Below are positions 34,531 to 42,812 of a DNA stretch of 64,000 nt, one piece after another. Both the position numbers and the translations under genes were made by a program. The notes beneath the pieces were generated by a model that was not told the DNA's origin, made no database searches, and saw only the letters and a list, made by a program, of their open reading frames with translations. The DNA is from Cryobacterium melibiosiphilum. GTDB taxonomy: Bacteria; Actinomycetota; Actinomycetes; Actinomycetales; Microbacteriaceae. Positions within the stretch are counted from its first letter, which is position 1. Each line of letters begins with the position of its first letter. Where the stretch lies: positions 47,743-111,742 of the forward strand of contig NZ_QZVS01000082.1 of NCBI RefSeq assembly GCF_003602235.1, in the 5' to 3' direction.

Positions 34531-34560
34531 CCCGCACCCACCCGCACCACCCGCTGCACC

Positions 34561-34592
34561 GGGCCGGGGCTTTCGAGCCCCGGCCCGCTTTT
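34561..34592 (+). terminator. Terminator after pilin 3
   Basis: 11-bp perfect GC stem (34561-34571 with 34576-34586), TTCG tetraloop, followed by GCTTTTC. Good intrinsic terminator; read-through would feed the minor pilin genes. Confidence 0.8.
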
Positions 34593-34638
34593 CACCCCCG
34601 CACCCACCCCGCCCCAACACTCTCGAAGGAGGCCACCC

Positions 34639-36009
34639 GTGACGCTCGCGACAGCACGCCGCTCGTTGTCTCCCTCCCGTGAGAGCGGAGTCACCCTCAT
34701 CGAGGTGATCATCGCCATGATGGTCTTCGGCTTCATCGCCGTCTCCGTCGCCTTCGGGCTCATCACCGCCCTCGGCATGGGTGGCGACACCCGTTCCCGC
34801 GCGGTGGCCATCAACCTGGCCGCCCAGGACATCGACACCGTGCGCGCCACCCGCGACGTGTTCGGCATCCTGAACGTGATCAACCAGACGACCGTCGTCA
34901 ACGGCACCACCTTTCACCTCACCCGCACCGCGACGTGGGAAACCAGCGGCAGCGCCTACGCCGGCTGCGGCTCCGGCGGCGGGCAGCTCAAGTACAAGCG
35001 CCTCAACGTCACCGTCGACTGGGACGGCCGGCGCCCCAGCAGCCCGATCGTGCGCTCCGCCACCGTCATCTCTCCCGGCAGCCGCATCAACGACCCGGCG
35101 CTCGGCAGCATCCTCGTCTCCGTGCTCACCGGCTCCGGCGCCGGCAGCGGCGGCATCACCGTCACCGCCACCCCCTCCAGTCCGGCCAACGGCGCGCTGC
35201 CGATCACGGTCGCACCGCTGCCGACGGATGCCCAGGGCTGCAGCTATATCTTGAAGGTCACCCCGGGCAACTACGACGTTTCGCTCAGCCGCACCAACTA
35301 CCTCGACGAGAAACAGGCCGTGGTATCGACGAAGTCGGTCGGCGTCGCTGCCGGAGCGGCGGCATCCGTCGCCTTCCAATACGACCTGGCCGGAAAATTC
35401 GACGTGACCTACGCCGGCAACTACGCGGGAGTGACGCGCATTCCCACCGACATGCACACGACCTTCCGCAGCACCTACGGCGTTTTCACGTCGCCGGCCA
35501 CGACCAGTTCGCTCACCCGCACGGTGCCGCTGCATCCGTTCGCCGCGGGCTATGAGGTGATCGCGGGCCAGTACAATGAACCCGGCACGAGCGTCGTCGG
35601 GTGCCTGTCGGTGGACCCGGCCGCCTGGACCACCGTCGCCGCCGACGGTGCCTATGGCCGTGACCCGAGCCCGGTCGCCGCGCTGCCGGGCGCCACGGCG
35701 GTGACCCCGGTTCCGATGGGCGTGCTGAACGTCGCGGGCGTGGCCGGCACCTACCTCAAGGCCGTCTCGCAGGCCTCGGCCCCGGGCACCGGGGATCCAG
35801 GCTGCGCCGAGACCGTCACCTATTCCTTTGGCCTCATCAGCGCCGCGGCGGTGCAGATCGGGCTGCCCTACGGCTCGTGGCGGTTCACCACGAGCTCCAC
35901 GGCCACCGGGTCCGGCAGCCCGGTGCCGGCCGCCGGCCTCACCGTGCTCACCCGCGGCGTGTCCGCGGGCGGACTCGTCACCCTCGACCCCCGACGGACC
36001 ACCCCGTGA
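34639..36009 (+). CDS. Large prepilin-like protein with extended C-terminal domains (possible tip adhesin)
   Basis: 456 residues, GTG with GAAGGAGG upstream. Prepilin signal ESG-VTLIEVIIAMMVFGFIAVSVAFG, Glu5 present. After a pilin-like region (INLAAQDIDTVRATRD, typical of PilV/GspI), a domain from about residue 155 reads ILVSVLTGSGAGSGGITVTATP...YILKVTPGNYDVSLSRTNYLD, the pattern of a carboxypeptidase-regulatory/CNA-B-like beta sandwich. A further beta-rich part ends the protein. It is about three times the length of an ordinary minor pilin, which fits a subunit capping the fibre with a binding domain. The stop overlaps the next start (TGATG). Confidence 0.8.
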   Translation: MTLATARRSLSPSRESGVTLIEVIIAMMVFGFIAVSVAFGLITALGMGGDTRSRAVAINLAAQDIDTVRATRDVFGILNVINQTTVVNGTTFHLTRTATWETSGSAYAGCGSGGGQLKYKRLNVTVDWDGRRPSSPIVRSATVISPGSRINDPALGSILVSVLTGSGAGSGGITVTATPSSPANGALPITVAPLPTDAQGCSYILKVTPGNYDVSLSRTNYLDEKQAVVSTKSVGVAAGAAASVAFQYDLAGKFDVTYAGNYAGVTRIPTDMHTTFRSTYGVFTSPATTSSLTRTVPLHPFAAGYEVIAGQYNEPGTSVVGCLSVDPAAWTTVAADGAYGRDPSPVAALPGATAVTPVPMGVLNVAGVAGTYLKAVSQASAPGTGDPGCAETVTYSFGLISAAAVQIGLPYGSWRFTTSSTATGSGSPVPAAGLTVLTRGVSAGGLVTLDPRRTTP

Positions 36010-36695
36010 TGCGGCGAGAGCGGCGTGAGCGGCGTGAGCGCGAGCAGGGTCTCAGCCTCGTCGAACTGCTCGTGGCGATGCTCGTGCTCGGCATTCTGGC
36101 CGCGATCGTGTCAGGCCTCTACGTGAGCTCGATGCGGTCCGTGTCCCACGCCGAGGTTCTCACGGCGAATACCCGGTCGGTCAGCAACGGCATGAACGAG
36201 ATGGCGCGCGTGATTCGCGCCGCCACCGACAACCCCGTCTCCGGGGTCGTTCTCAGCGCGCCGGCCCTCGAAGCGGCGGGAGCCGAATCCGTGACCTTCT
36301 ACGCCTACGTCAACCTCGGCACCCCCGTGGCCACCCAGCCCCCGGTCAAGGTGCGGCTGAACCTCGACGCCAACCGGCGCCTGGTCGAAACGAAATTTGC
36401 GGCGGTCACGTTGACCCCCGGCTTTTATGGCTTCTCCGCCACCCCGGTGTCCCGCCGCATCCTGACCGAGGCGATCGCCCCCGCCGGCACCCCGAGTCTC
36501 TTCCGCTACCTGCAGGCCGACGGCACCACGATCGTTCCGGCGGCCACCGGACTCACCCTCGCCGAACGCCGCCTGGTCACCGCGGTGCAGGTGTCGGTGA
36601 CCGTCACCAACGGGTCGACGGATGCCCGCACCTGGGTCACCCTGCAGAACACGGTCGGCATGCCCAACGTCGGCCTCTCCCTGGCGGGGCTGTGA
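36009..36695 (+). CDS. Minor pilin, PilW-like
   Basis: 228 residues from ATG 36009. Very basic leader (MRRERRERREREQG), then LSLVELLVAMLVLGILAAIVSGLYVSS with Glu5 (Leu at +1). Body with beta strands and no Cys; less like the other PilW-type proteins here. Overlaps the next gene's GTG by 4 bases. The short basic leader repeats RRER from CGTGAGCGG-type DNA repeats. Confidence 0.85.
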   Translation: MRRERRERREREQGLSLVELLVAMLVLGILAAIVSGLYVSSMRSVSHAEVLTANTRSVSNGMNEMARVIRAATDNPVSGVVLSAPALEAAGAESVTFYAYVNLGTPVATQPPVKVRLNLDANRRLVETKFAAVTLTPGFYGFSATPVSRRILTEAIAPAGTPSLFRYLQADGTTIVPAATGLTLAERRLVTAVQVSVTVTNGSTDARTWVTLQNTVGMPNVGLSLAGL

Positions 36696-36796
36696 TGTCG
36701 GGACGGGCCGTGATGTCGGGACGGGCCGTGATGTCGGGGCGGGCGGTGATGTCGGGGCGGGCGGTGATGCCGGGGCGTGCCGTGATGTCGGGAGCC
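36692..36796 (+). repeat. 18-bp tandem repeats at the 5' end of the PilX-like gene
   Basis: Five full units (36692, 36710, 36728, 36746, 36764) and one 15-base unit at 36782, consensus GTGATGTCGGGRCGGGCS. Each carries an in-frame GTG-ATG pair. Units 1-2 and 3-4 are identical in pairs. Confidence 0.93.
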
Positions 36797-38533
36797 GTGA
36801 AGTCCCGGCTGCAGCACGAGGCGGGCGCCGCCCTGCTCATGGTCGTGGGGGTGGGTCTCGTGCTCGTGCTCATGGTCGCCACGGCGATGACCTTCTCCGT
36901 CAGCGGGCACGTCAAATCGGTGTCCGACGAAAACTGGAACGCGGCCATGGCGGCCGCCTACGCCGGCATCGAAGACTACGAGAGCCGCATCGCCGACGAC
37001 AGCGCCTACGTGCGCTTCGGCGATGCGACCGCAGCGTTCAGCACCGGCAGCACCCTGACCCTGCCGACCGGATCCGCGGTCAACCCGGCATTCGGCTCCG
37101 GGGCGGCCGGGGCCTGGGGCGGCATCATCGGCAGCACGGCCACCTTCCGCTACGAAATCGACAACACGCAGTATGCGACCAATGGCGTGGTGCGCATCCG
37201 CTCGACCGGCCGCGCCGGAACGCAGACCCGCAGCGTGGTCGCGAACCTGGAACAGAAGGGATTCATCGACTACCTCTATTTCACCGATTACGAAATCATG
37301 GACCCGGCCCTCACCGGCGTCGACGTGGCCACCTGCGTGAAGTACTCCTGGGCCGGCCGGCCGGCGCCGTCGGGGTCGTTCAACTGCGGAGAAGTCGCCT
37401 TCGGAAACAGCGACGTGATCGACGGCCCCACCCACTCCAACGACACGCTGCGCGTCTGCGACGCCATCTTCAAGTCGCGGGTCTCCACCGGCTTCAACCC
37501 GGCAACCGGCGACCGCTACAAGAAGCAACGCTCCGACGGCAGCAGCTGCGGCGGCCAGAACTTTCTCGCGGGCTCTCCGGTCTACAGCCCGGTCGTGGCA
37601 ATGCCGGCCACGAACTCGGTGATGAAACGTGAAGTGCGGTCGGACCTGTCAACGGATGTCCCGCACCCCGGCTGCCTCTACACCGGCCCGACCAGCATCG
37701 TGCTGAACTCGTCGGGAAGCATGACCGTGCGATCCCCGTGGACGAAGAAGACCAACGTGGCCGGCGATCCGGCGACGAGCGGCACCACGCCCGCGGCCTG
37801 CGGTGTGCCGGGCACCGGCAGCGGCGGGCTCGGGTCCGCGCTCGGAGCCACCGTGCCGGTGCTCGAGGCGAACCTCGTCTACGTGCAGAACGTGCCGACC
37901 GTGACGACCGACCCCAACTACTGGGCGGCCCTCACGCAGCCGTCAACGTTCACGGCCTCCACCTGCACGACCGGAAACGGCCTGGGGTTTCCGATGGCCG
38001 GAGAATATGTCGCCTCGATCTCGACGTCGTTCGGCTGCCGCAACGGAGACGTCTTCACCAAGGGCAACCTGAAGGGGACCATGACGGTGGCGTCGGAGAA
38101 TTTTCTGTACGTGACCGGCGACATCCGCTATGTGAACGCCGCGACCGACATGCTCGGGCTGGTCGGTCAGAATGCCGTCTGGATCTGGAACCCGGTCGCC
38201 GCCAGCGGCGGTGGCTCGTACTCCAACCTGCTGTCCAACGACCGACACATCGATGCGGCCCTGCTCTCGGTCGCGCATACCGTGCAGGTGCAGAACTCGA
38301 ATGTGGCTGGGGGGCAGGGCGACCTGACCCTGAACGGCGCCCTCGCGCAGAAGTTCCGCGGGTCCGTCGGCACCTCGTCGGGCGTGGGGTACAGCAAGGA
38401 CTACCACTACGACGACCGGTTCCTCTATACGGCGCCGCCCAAGTTCCTCTCCCCGGTCGCCACCACCTACGGGGTGGGCCTGCTCGTCGAGGTGCGGTCG
38501 GCATTTCTCGCGACGGGGGTGGCCGCCCCGTGA
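36692..38533 (+). CDS. PilX-like protein with repetitive N-terminus
   Basis: 613 residues from GTG 36692. The first ~35 residues are tandem MSGRAV units (six, the last incomplete), then HEAGAALLMVVGVGLVLVLMVATAMTF, the PilX_N membrane helix, and AAAYAGIEDYESRIADDSAY. The C-terminal half includes NSSGSMTVRSPW, FGCRNGDVFTKGNLKGTMTV, LYVTGDIRYVNAATDMLGLVGQNAVWIWNPV, a block common in large PilX-like proteins of Gram-positive T4P. It has at least ten Cys. Any of the in-frame GTG/ATG codons of the repeat could be the true start, so the leader length is unsure. Confidence 0.83.
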   Translation: MMSGRAVMSGRAVMSGRAVMSGRAVMPGRAVMSGAVKSRLQHEAGAALLMVVGVGLVLVLMVATAMTFSVSGHVKSVSDENWNAAMAAAYAGIEDYESRIADDSAYVRFGDATAAFSTGSTLTLPTGSAVNPAFGSGAAGAWGGIIGSTATFRYEIDNTQYATNGVVRIRSTGRAGTQTRSVVANLEQKGFIDYLYFTDYEIMDPALTGVDVATCVKYSWAGRPAPSGSFNCGEVAFGNSDVIDGPTHSNDTLRVCDAIFKSRVSTGFNPATGDRYKKQRSDGSSCGGQNFLAGSPVYSPVVAMPATNSVMKREVRSDLSTDVPHPGCLYTGPTSIVLNSSGSMTVRSPWTKKTNVAGDPATSGTTPAACGVPGTGSGGLGSALGATVPVLEANLVYVQNVPTVTTDPNYWAALTQPSTFTASTCTTGNGLGFPMAGEYVASISTSFGCRNGDVFTKGNLKGTMTVASENFLYVTGDIRYVNAATDMLGLVGQNAVWIWNPVAASGGGSYSNLLSNDRHIDAALLSVAHTVQVQNSNVAGGQGDLTLNGALAQKFRGSVGTSSGVGYSKDYHYDDRFLYTAPPKFLSPVATTYGVGLLVEVRSAFLATGVAAP

Positions 38534-38588
38534 TGCCGCGCCCGCCCGTACCGACGTTCAGCTCCGTCCCTCCGCCCCCAACCGTTCA

Positions 38589-38613
38589 TGCGCACCTAAA
38601 TATTGCGCACCTA
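38589..38613. promoter_or_regulatory. Direct repeat TGCGCACCTA x2 before pilM copy 4
   Basis: TGCGCACCTA at 38589-38598 and 38604-38613, spaced 15 bases start to start, with AT-rich AATAT between, 21 bases before the GTG of pilM. It may be a regulator site or part of a promoter in an otherwise GC-rich 100-base gap. Confidence 0.35.
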
Positions 38614-38633
38614 TGTATAGAGGAGCAGGTCTC

Positions 38634-39722
38634 GTGACACACACCACCGTGGGAATCGACGTCGGCAGCGGCGCGCTGCGGGCCGTCGAGGTCGCCCATT
38701 CCGGCTCGTCCCGCTCCGGCGGGACGCGCCCTACCCTGTTGCGCTATCACGAGCTGGCCCTGCCGGCCGGGGCGGTGAGCAGCGGCGAGGTGATCGAGCC
38801 CAACACGGTCGCCGCGGCCCTCAAGCAGCTCTGGGCCGAGGCGGGGTTCTCCACCCGCTCGGTGGTGCTCGGCATGGGCAACCAGCGGGTGCTCGCCCGC
38901 GACCTCAGCGTGCCCAAGATGTCCCTGAAACGCATCCGCAGCGCCCTGCCGCTGCAGGTGCAGGACATGCTGCCGGTGCCGGTGAACGAGGCCCTGCTCG
39001 ACTTCTACCCGATCTCCGAAACCACCACCGAGAACGGGCCCATGGTGAACGGTCTGCTGATCGCCGCCGTGAAGGTCGCGGTGCTCGGCAACGTGCGGGC
39101 AGCCGAGCTGGCCGGGCTCACCACCCGGGAGGTGGACCTGATCCCGTTCGCCCTCAGCCGGTCGCTGGTCTCCCGGCCCGGACTCACCGGAACGGTCTGC
39201 GCGATCGACATCGGGGCGAAGACGACGACCGTCGTCATCGCGGTGCACGGGGTTCCGCACTTCGTGCGCATCATCCCCACCGGCGGGGACGATCTCACCC
39301 AGGCGCTGCGGTCCGGCCTCGAAATGGATGCCGGGACGGCCGAGAACCTGAAACGACAGGTCGGTCTCGCCACCGTCAACGCTCTGGCTGGCCCGGGGTC
39401 GTGGAGTGCCGCACCCGCGGGCACCGACGCCGCCGGCATCATCGCCGATGTGATCGGCGAACAGCTCGTGAGCCTGCGCAACACCATCAACTACTTTGCC
39501 AACACCCGGCCGAAGGATCCCGTGCGTCAGATCATCCTGACCGGGGGAGCATCGCAGCTGCCCGGACTCTCTGCCGCCCTGGCCGACATGACCGGGATCG
39601 CCGTCGGTGCCGGCGACCCCTTCGCATCCGTCATCATGCCGTCCGGCAGCGAAGCCGTGCTGGGTGACGGGTCCTCCCGCTTCGCGGTCGCACTCGGCCT
39701 GGCCCTGGGGAGCGCAGCATGA
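38634..39722 (+). CDS. pilM: Type IV pilus alignment protein PilM, copy 4
   Basis: 362 residues from GTG 38634 (AGAGGAG about 9 bases upstream; ATG 38613 is the less likely longer start). Actin-like loops TTVGIDVGSGALRAVEV, AIDIGAKTTTVVI and LTGGASQLPGL. As in copy 1, it is a separate gene with an ATGA overlap to pilN. The middle phosphate loop has Lys in place of Gly (GAKTT versus GAGTT). Confidence 0.93.
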   Translation: MTHTTVGIDVGSGALRAVEVAHSGSSRSGGTRPTLLRYHELALPAGAVSSGEVIEPNTVAAALKQLWAEAGFSTRSVVLGMGNQRVLARDLSVPKMSLKRIRSALPLQVQDMLPVPVNEALLDFYPISETTTENGPMVNGLLIAAVKVAVLGNVRAAELAGLTTREVDLIPFALSRSLVSRPGLTGTVCAIDIGAKTTTVVIAVHGVPHFVRIIPTGGDDLTQALRSGLEMDAGTAENLKRQVGLATVNALAGPGSWSAAPAGTDAAGIIADVIGEQLVSLRNTINYFANTRPKDPVRQIILTGGASQLPGLSAALADMTGIAVGAGDPFASVIMPSGSEAVLGDGSSRFAVALGLALGSAA

Positions 39723-40384
39723 AGCAGACAGCGAACGATTCCCTCGTCGTCGGCGGCGAACCGCGCGTCGACCTGCTGCCGCCCGAAATCCGTGCCGAAC
39801 GCCGTGACCGGCTGCGGCGACGACGGCTTGGCTTCGGCGTGATCGGCGTGGTCGTCGTCACGCTGCTCGGGGTGGGGGCGGCGACCTTCGTGGCGACCAC
39901 GGCGCAGGTGCGCCTGCAGAGTGAGCAGGAGCGCACCGTGTCGCTGCTCGCCGAACAGGCCCAGTACTCCGAGATCCGGCAGATGCAGACGCAGGTTGAG
40001 CTGGCCCGCGCCGCCCAGCAGGTGGGGGCGTCCACCGAAATCGACTGGCAAGACTACCTGCAGGAGGTGCAGGCGACCCTGCCCGACAGTGTGTTCGTCG
40101 AGACCGTCGACGTGGACTCGGCGTCGCCGCTGATCGCCTACACCCAGGCGACCGCACCGCTGCAGGGAGCCCGCATGGCCACCGTGGAATTCACCGCCGC
40201 CAGCCTGGTGCTGCCCGATGTTCCGACCTGGCTGCGTGCCCTGGCCACCCTGCCCGGCTTCGCGGACGCCCTGCCCGGTTCGGTCACGCGCGCGGACAGC
40301 TCCGGCGTGTACACGGTGACGATCACGATGCACATCAATGACGCTGCCCTCGCGCAGCGGTTTACCGCGGAGGGCGAGAAGTAA
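39719..40384 (+). CDS. pilN: Type IV pilus alignment protein PilN, copy 4
   Basis: 221 residues. Docking motif GGEPRVDLLPPEIRAE near residues 11-26, membrane span LGFGVIGVVVVTLLGVGAATFV, coiled coil, EIDWQDYLQEVQATLPDSVFV and the C-terminal VTITMHINDAAL. Overlaps pilO by one base (TAATG). Confidence 0.92.
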   Translation: MKQTANDSLVVGGEPRVDLLPPEIRAERRDRLRRRRLGFGVIGVVVVTLLGVGAATFVATTAQVRLQSEQERTVSLLAEQAQYSEIRQMQTQVELARAAQQVGASTEIDWQDYLQEVQATLPDSVFVETVDVDSASPLIAYTQATAPLQGARMATVEFTAASLVLPDVPTWLRALATLPGFADALPGSVTRADSSGVYTVTITMHINDAALAQRFTAEGEK

Positions 40385-41058
40385 TGGTCACGAATCGAAT
40401 GGTCGCGAACCGAATCGACTCGAACCGGGTCTGGGTCGTCGGTTCCGCGCTCGCCGCGGTCGTCGCCCTGCTTGCCGGCTGGTTTCTCGGCATCGAGCCA
40501 CGGCTGGCGGCGGCGTCGACGGCCGATGCCAGTCGGGCGACCGTGGAGGTGACCAACGCGGCGCATGCGGCGGTGCTCGCCCAACTGGTCGAGGACTCGC
40601 GCGACAAAAAAGCCCTGACGGCGGAGTACAACACGCTGACCGCGTCCGTCCCCGACGGAACCGCGATCCCGGACTTCGTGAATCAGCTCGATGACCTGGC
40701 GTCCGCGAGCGAACTGACCCTGTCGGGCATCGAGGTCGCCGACGCCCAGGCCTACACTCCGGGAACAACCGTCGCCAACGCCCTGATCACCCCGCAGAGC
40801 CTCGCGGCGCTCGCGGTCGACATCTCGGTGAGCGGCGATTACGGCCGGGTGCTGCAGTTCGTCGACGGGCTGCAGACCGGAGCCCGGCTGTTTCTCGTGA
40901 CCGGCATCACCACCCAGGTGGATACCGACAACCCGGGCTCGGTCGAGGCGTCGATCTCCGGCCTGGTCTACGTGCTGGTGCCGCCCGGATCGGTGATCGC
41001 CCCAGTGGCCGACCCGACCGTGCCGGCCGAGGCCGCCACGGCCGGCGTTGTGGGCTAG
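40384..41058 (+). CDS. pilO: Type IV pilus alignment protein PilO, copy 4
   Basis: 224 residues. Span VVGSALAAVVALLAGWFLGI, coiled coil (DSRDKKALTAEYNTLTASVPDG), then LAVDISVSGDYGRVLQFVDGLQTGARLFLVTGI. Last recognisable pilus gene. A 105-base gap separates it from the T7SS-like region. Confidence 0.9.
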   Translation: MVTNRMVANRIDSNRVWVVGSALAAVVALLAGWFLGIEPRLAAASTADASRATVEVTNAAHAAVLAQLVEDSRDKKALTAEYNTLTASVPDGTAIPDFVNQLDDLASASELTLSGIEVADAQAYTPGTTVANALITPQSLAALAVDISVSGDYGRVLQFVDGLQTGARLFLVTGITTQVDTDNPGSVEASISGLVYVLVPPGSVIAPVADPTVPAEAATAGVVG

Positions 41059-41163
41059 TGGAGGCCGCGACCCGAAGTTTGCGGGCGCGGTTCCCGAGCT
41101 TGGCTCGCGCCCGTTGCTAAGGTTGCTGCAGAGATCAACGGCCCCGGCCACGAGGAGTACAGC

Positions 41164-42270
41164 ATGAGCGACACCACACCCCACGACGGCACGGCGAAGC
41201 CCGAAGCGGATGCCGCCCCGGCCCGTGCCGAACGGCCCCGTCCCGATGCGGCTCGTCGCGAATCGGTCCCTGCCGAGCCGGCCCTGACCTACCCGTCGGC
41301 CGACGCCCCGCACGACTCGGCGCCCGCCCACGAGGCCACGCCTGCCCACGAGGCCGCGAGCACCGGCACCACGCCGGTCGACTCGGCCGCCCAGGCCGAC
41401 GCCGATGAGGCGGCCAGACGGCACGATGCCGCCCTCGCCGCGGCGACCGAGCGGGCGAACTCCGGCAGCCTGGAGGGTGAGTACACCGAGTCGGACACGC
41501 CGGACTCGGCCACCCACGTGGCGCACGCGCGGGAGAACGACGCGACCGCAGCATCCGTCGCCGCGCCCGCCGCCGCGAGCACCGCCGTTCTGACGCCGGC
41601 TGCGACCAGCACTCCGCCCGTCAACACGCCGCCCGTCAACACTCCGCCCATTAACTACACGCCCGAGTACACCCCGACCACGCCGGCGACGCCGCCCGTG
41701 CAGACACCGATCTACGTGCAGGCGCCCACGCCTCCGAAGGACCGCAGCAACCGCGGCGGCGGCATCCTCATCGCCCTCGTCGCCACGCTCGTCTACGCCG
41801 TGATCTACGCCGCGGCCGTCTTCACGATCGTGGGCCTGTCGAGCTCGACCATCACCGAGACGACCCGGGTCTTCACCGAATTCACCGTGCGCCCGGTGTT
41901 CTACGTGCCCGTCATCTTCTTCTTCCTGGCCTTCGCCCTGCTCGTCAGCCTGGTCAACCGGGCCGGCTGGTGGAGTTACGTGCTCTTCGGGTTCGTCGTG
42001 GCCGTCGTCGTCTACGCGTCGTACATCGGCAGCGCACTGCTCACCGTGCAGGCCTGGACGCTCACCCCGCAGGCGGTCGCCGCCGTGCTCAGCCAGCAGT
42101 GGTTCGCACCCTTCGCCATCGCCGCCGCGGTCATCGCCCGCGAGGTTCCGATCTGGTTCGGCGCGTGGATCAGCCGTCGCGGGCGCAGCGTCACGACCCG
42201 CAACCTGGCCGCCCGCGCCGAGTACGAGCGGGTACTCTCCGAGGGACCGCAGGTCGCCCGCGCCAACTAA
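41164..42270 (+). CDS. Membrane protein with long Ala/Pro/Thr-rich N-terminus
   Basis: 368 residues, not assigned to a family. Residues 1-~190 are acidic and low complexity, with repeated HEA and NTPPVNTPPINYTPEYTPTTPATPP proline-rich runs, and no signal peptide. Residues ~200-345 have four membrane spans (GILIALVATLVYAVIYAAAVFTIV; VFYVPVIFFFLAFALLVSLV; YVLFGFVVAVVVYASYI; WFAPFAIAAAVIAREVPIWF), then a basic tail. GAGGAG 6 bases before the ATG. First gene of the + strand run leading into the EssC-like ATPase; its role there is a guess. Confidence 0.8.
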   Translation: MSDTTPHDGTAKPEADAAPARAERPRPDAARRESVPAEPALTYPSADAPHDSAPAHEATPAHEAASTGTTPVDSAAQADADEAARRHDAALAAATERANSGSLEGEYTESDTPDSATHVAHARENDATAASVAAPAAASTAVLTPAATSTPPVNTPPVNTPPINYTPEYTPTTPATPPVQTPIYVQAPTPPKDRSNRGGGILIALVATLVYAVIYAAAVFTIVGLSSSTITETTRVFTEFTVRPVFYVPVIFFFLAFALLVSLVNRAGWWSYVLFGFVVAVVVYASYIGSALLTVQAWTLTPQAVAAVLSQQWFAPFAIAAAVIAREVPIWFGAWISRRGRSVTTRNLAARAEYERVLSEGPQVARAN

Positions 42271-42320
42271 CAGTCGGCGCCACCGAGCGCTTCAGTCATG
42301 CACTATTCGGGAGGGGACCC

Positions 42321-42803
42321 GTGCGCGATTACCAGAAGTACGCCGTGGTGGTGTCGACGTTTGCGGCCGTGCTCTACCTGTCGCTCATCGTGGCCGGATT
42401 CGGCATGATCAGCCTCATCACCGACCGTGAGGTCATCGATGAGCCGCTGGCGGGGCCGGTACTCGGACCAGTCATGGTGGGTGTGCCCGTGGTGCTGGTC
42501 TTCGCGCTCATGGTCAAACTCGGCATCACGACCCGCCCCGAGCGCCAGCGGGTGGCGCTCGGCTACGCGATCGGCTCGGGCTTCGCCGCCGCGGCGACCT
42601 TTATCGTGGTCGGGGCCGCAGGGCTCGCCCTCGAGGGCGGCGACCCGATGGCCTTCGCCGGCTCCCTGCTGATCAGCCCCTTCGCGGCGAGCACCGGAGT
42701 TTTCGGCGCAATTGTCGTACTCTCGTATTCATTGATCCTCGCCACTCAGCAGGGACAACGCGGCCGCCCCCTGTGGCCGTGGGAAAGCCGCGACGACGGG
42801 TAA
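42321..42803 (+). CDS. Small integral membrane protein
   Basis: 160 residues from GTG 42321 (GGGAGGGG 7-8 bases upstream). Four membrane spans: YAVVVSTFAAVLYLSLIVAGF, VLGPVMVGVPVVLVFALMV, ALGYAIGSGFAAAATFIVVGA, GVFGAIVVLSYSLIL. No known domain recognised. It stops 9 bases before the EssC-like gene, suggesting one transcript. Confidence 0.8.
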   Translation: MRDYQKYAVVVSTFAAVLYLSLIVAGFGMISLITDREVIDEPLAGPVLGPVMVGVPVVLVFALMVKLGITTRPERQRVALGYAIGSGFAAAATFIVVGAAGLALEGGDPMAFAGSLLISPFAASTGVFGAIVVLSYSLILATQQGQRGRPLWPWESRDDG

Positions 42804-42812
42804 CTGCACCAC

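Noticed and set aside
3068-41058. The pilus genes as a type II secretion or Tad system
   Set aside because: PilT retraction ATPases, PilM-N-O proteins, type IVa pilin signals and a full-length PilD with zinc cysteines are T4P features; no GspD/CpaB/RcpA/TadZ-type genes are present.
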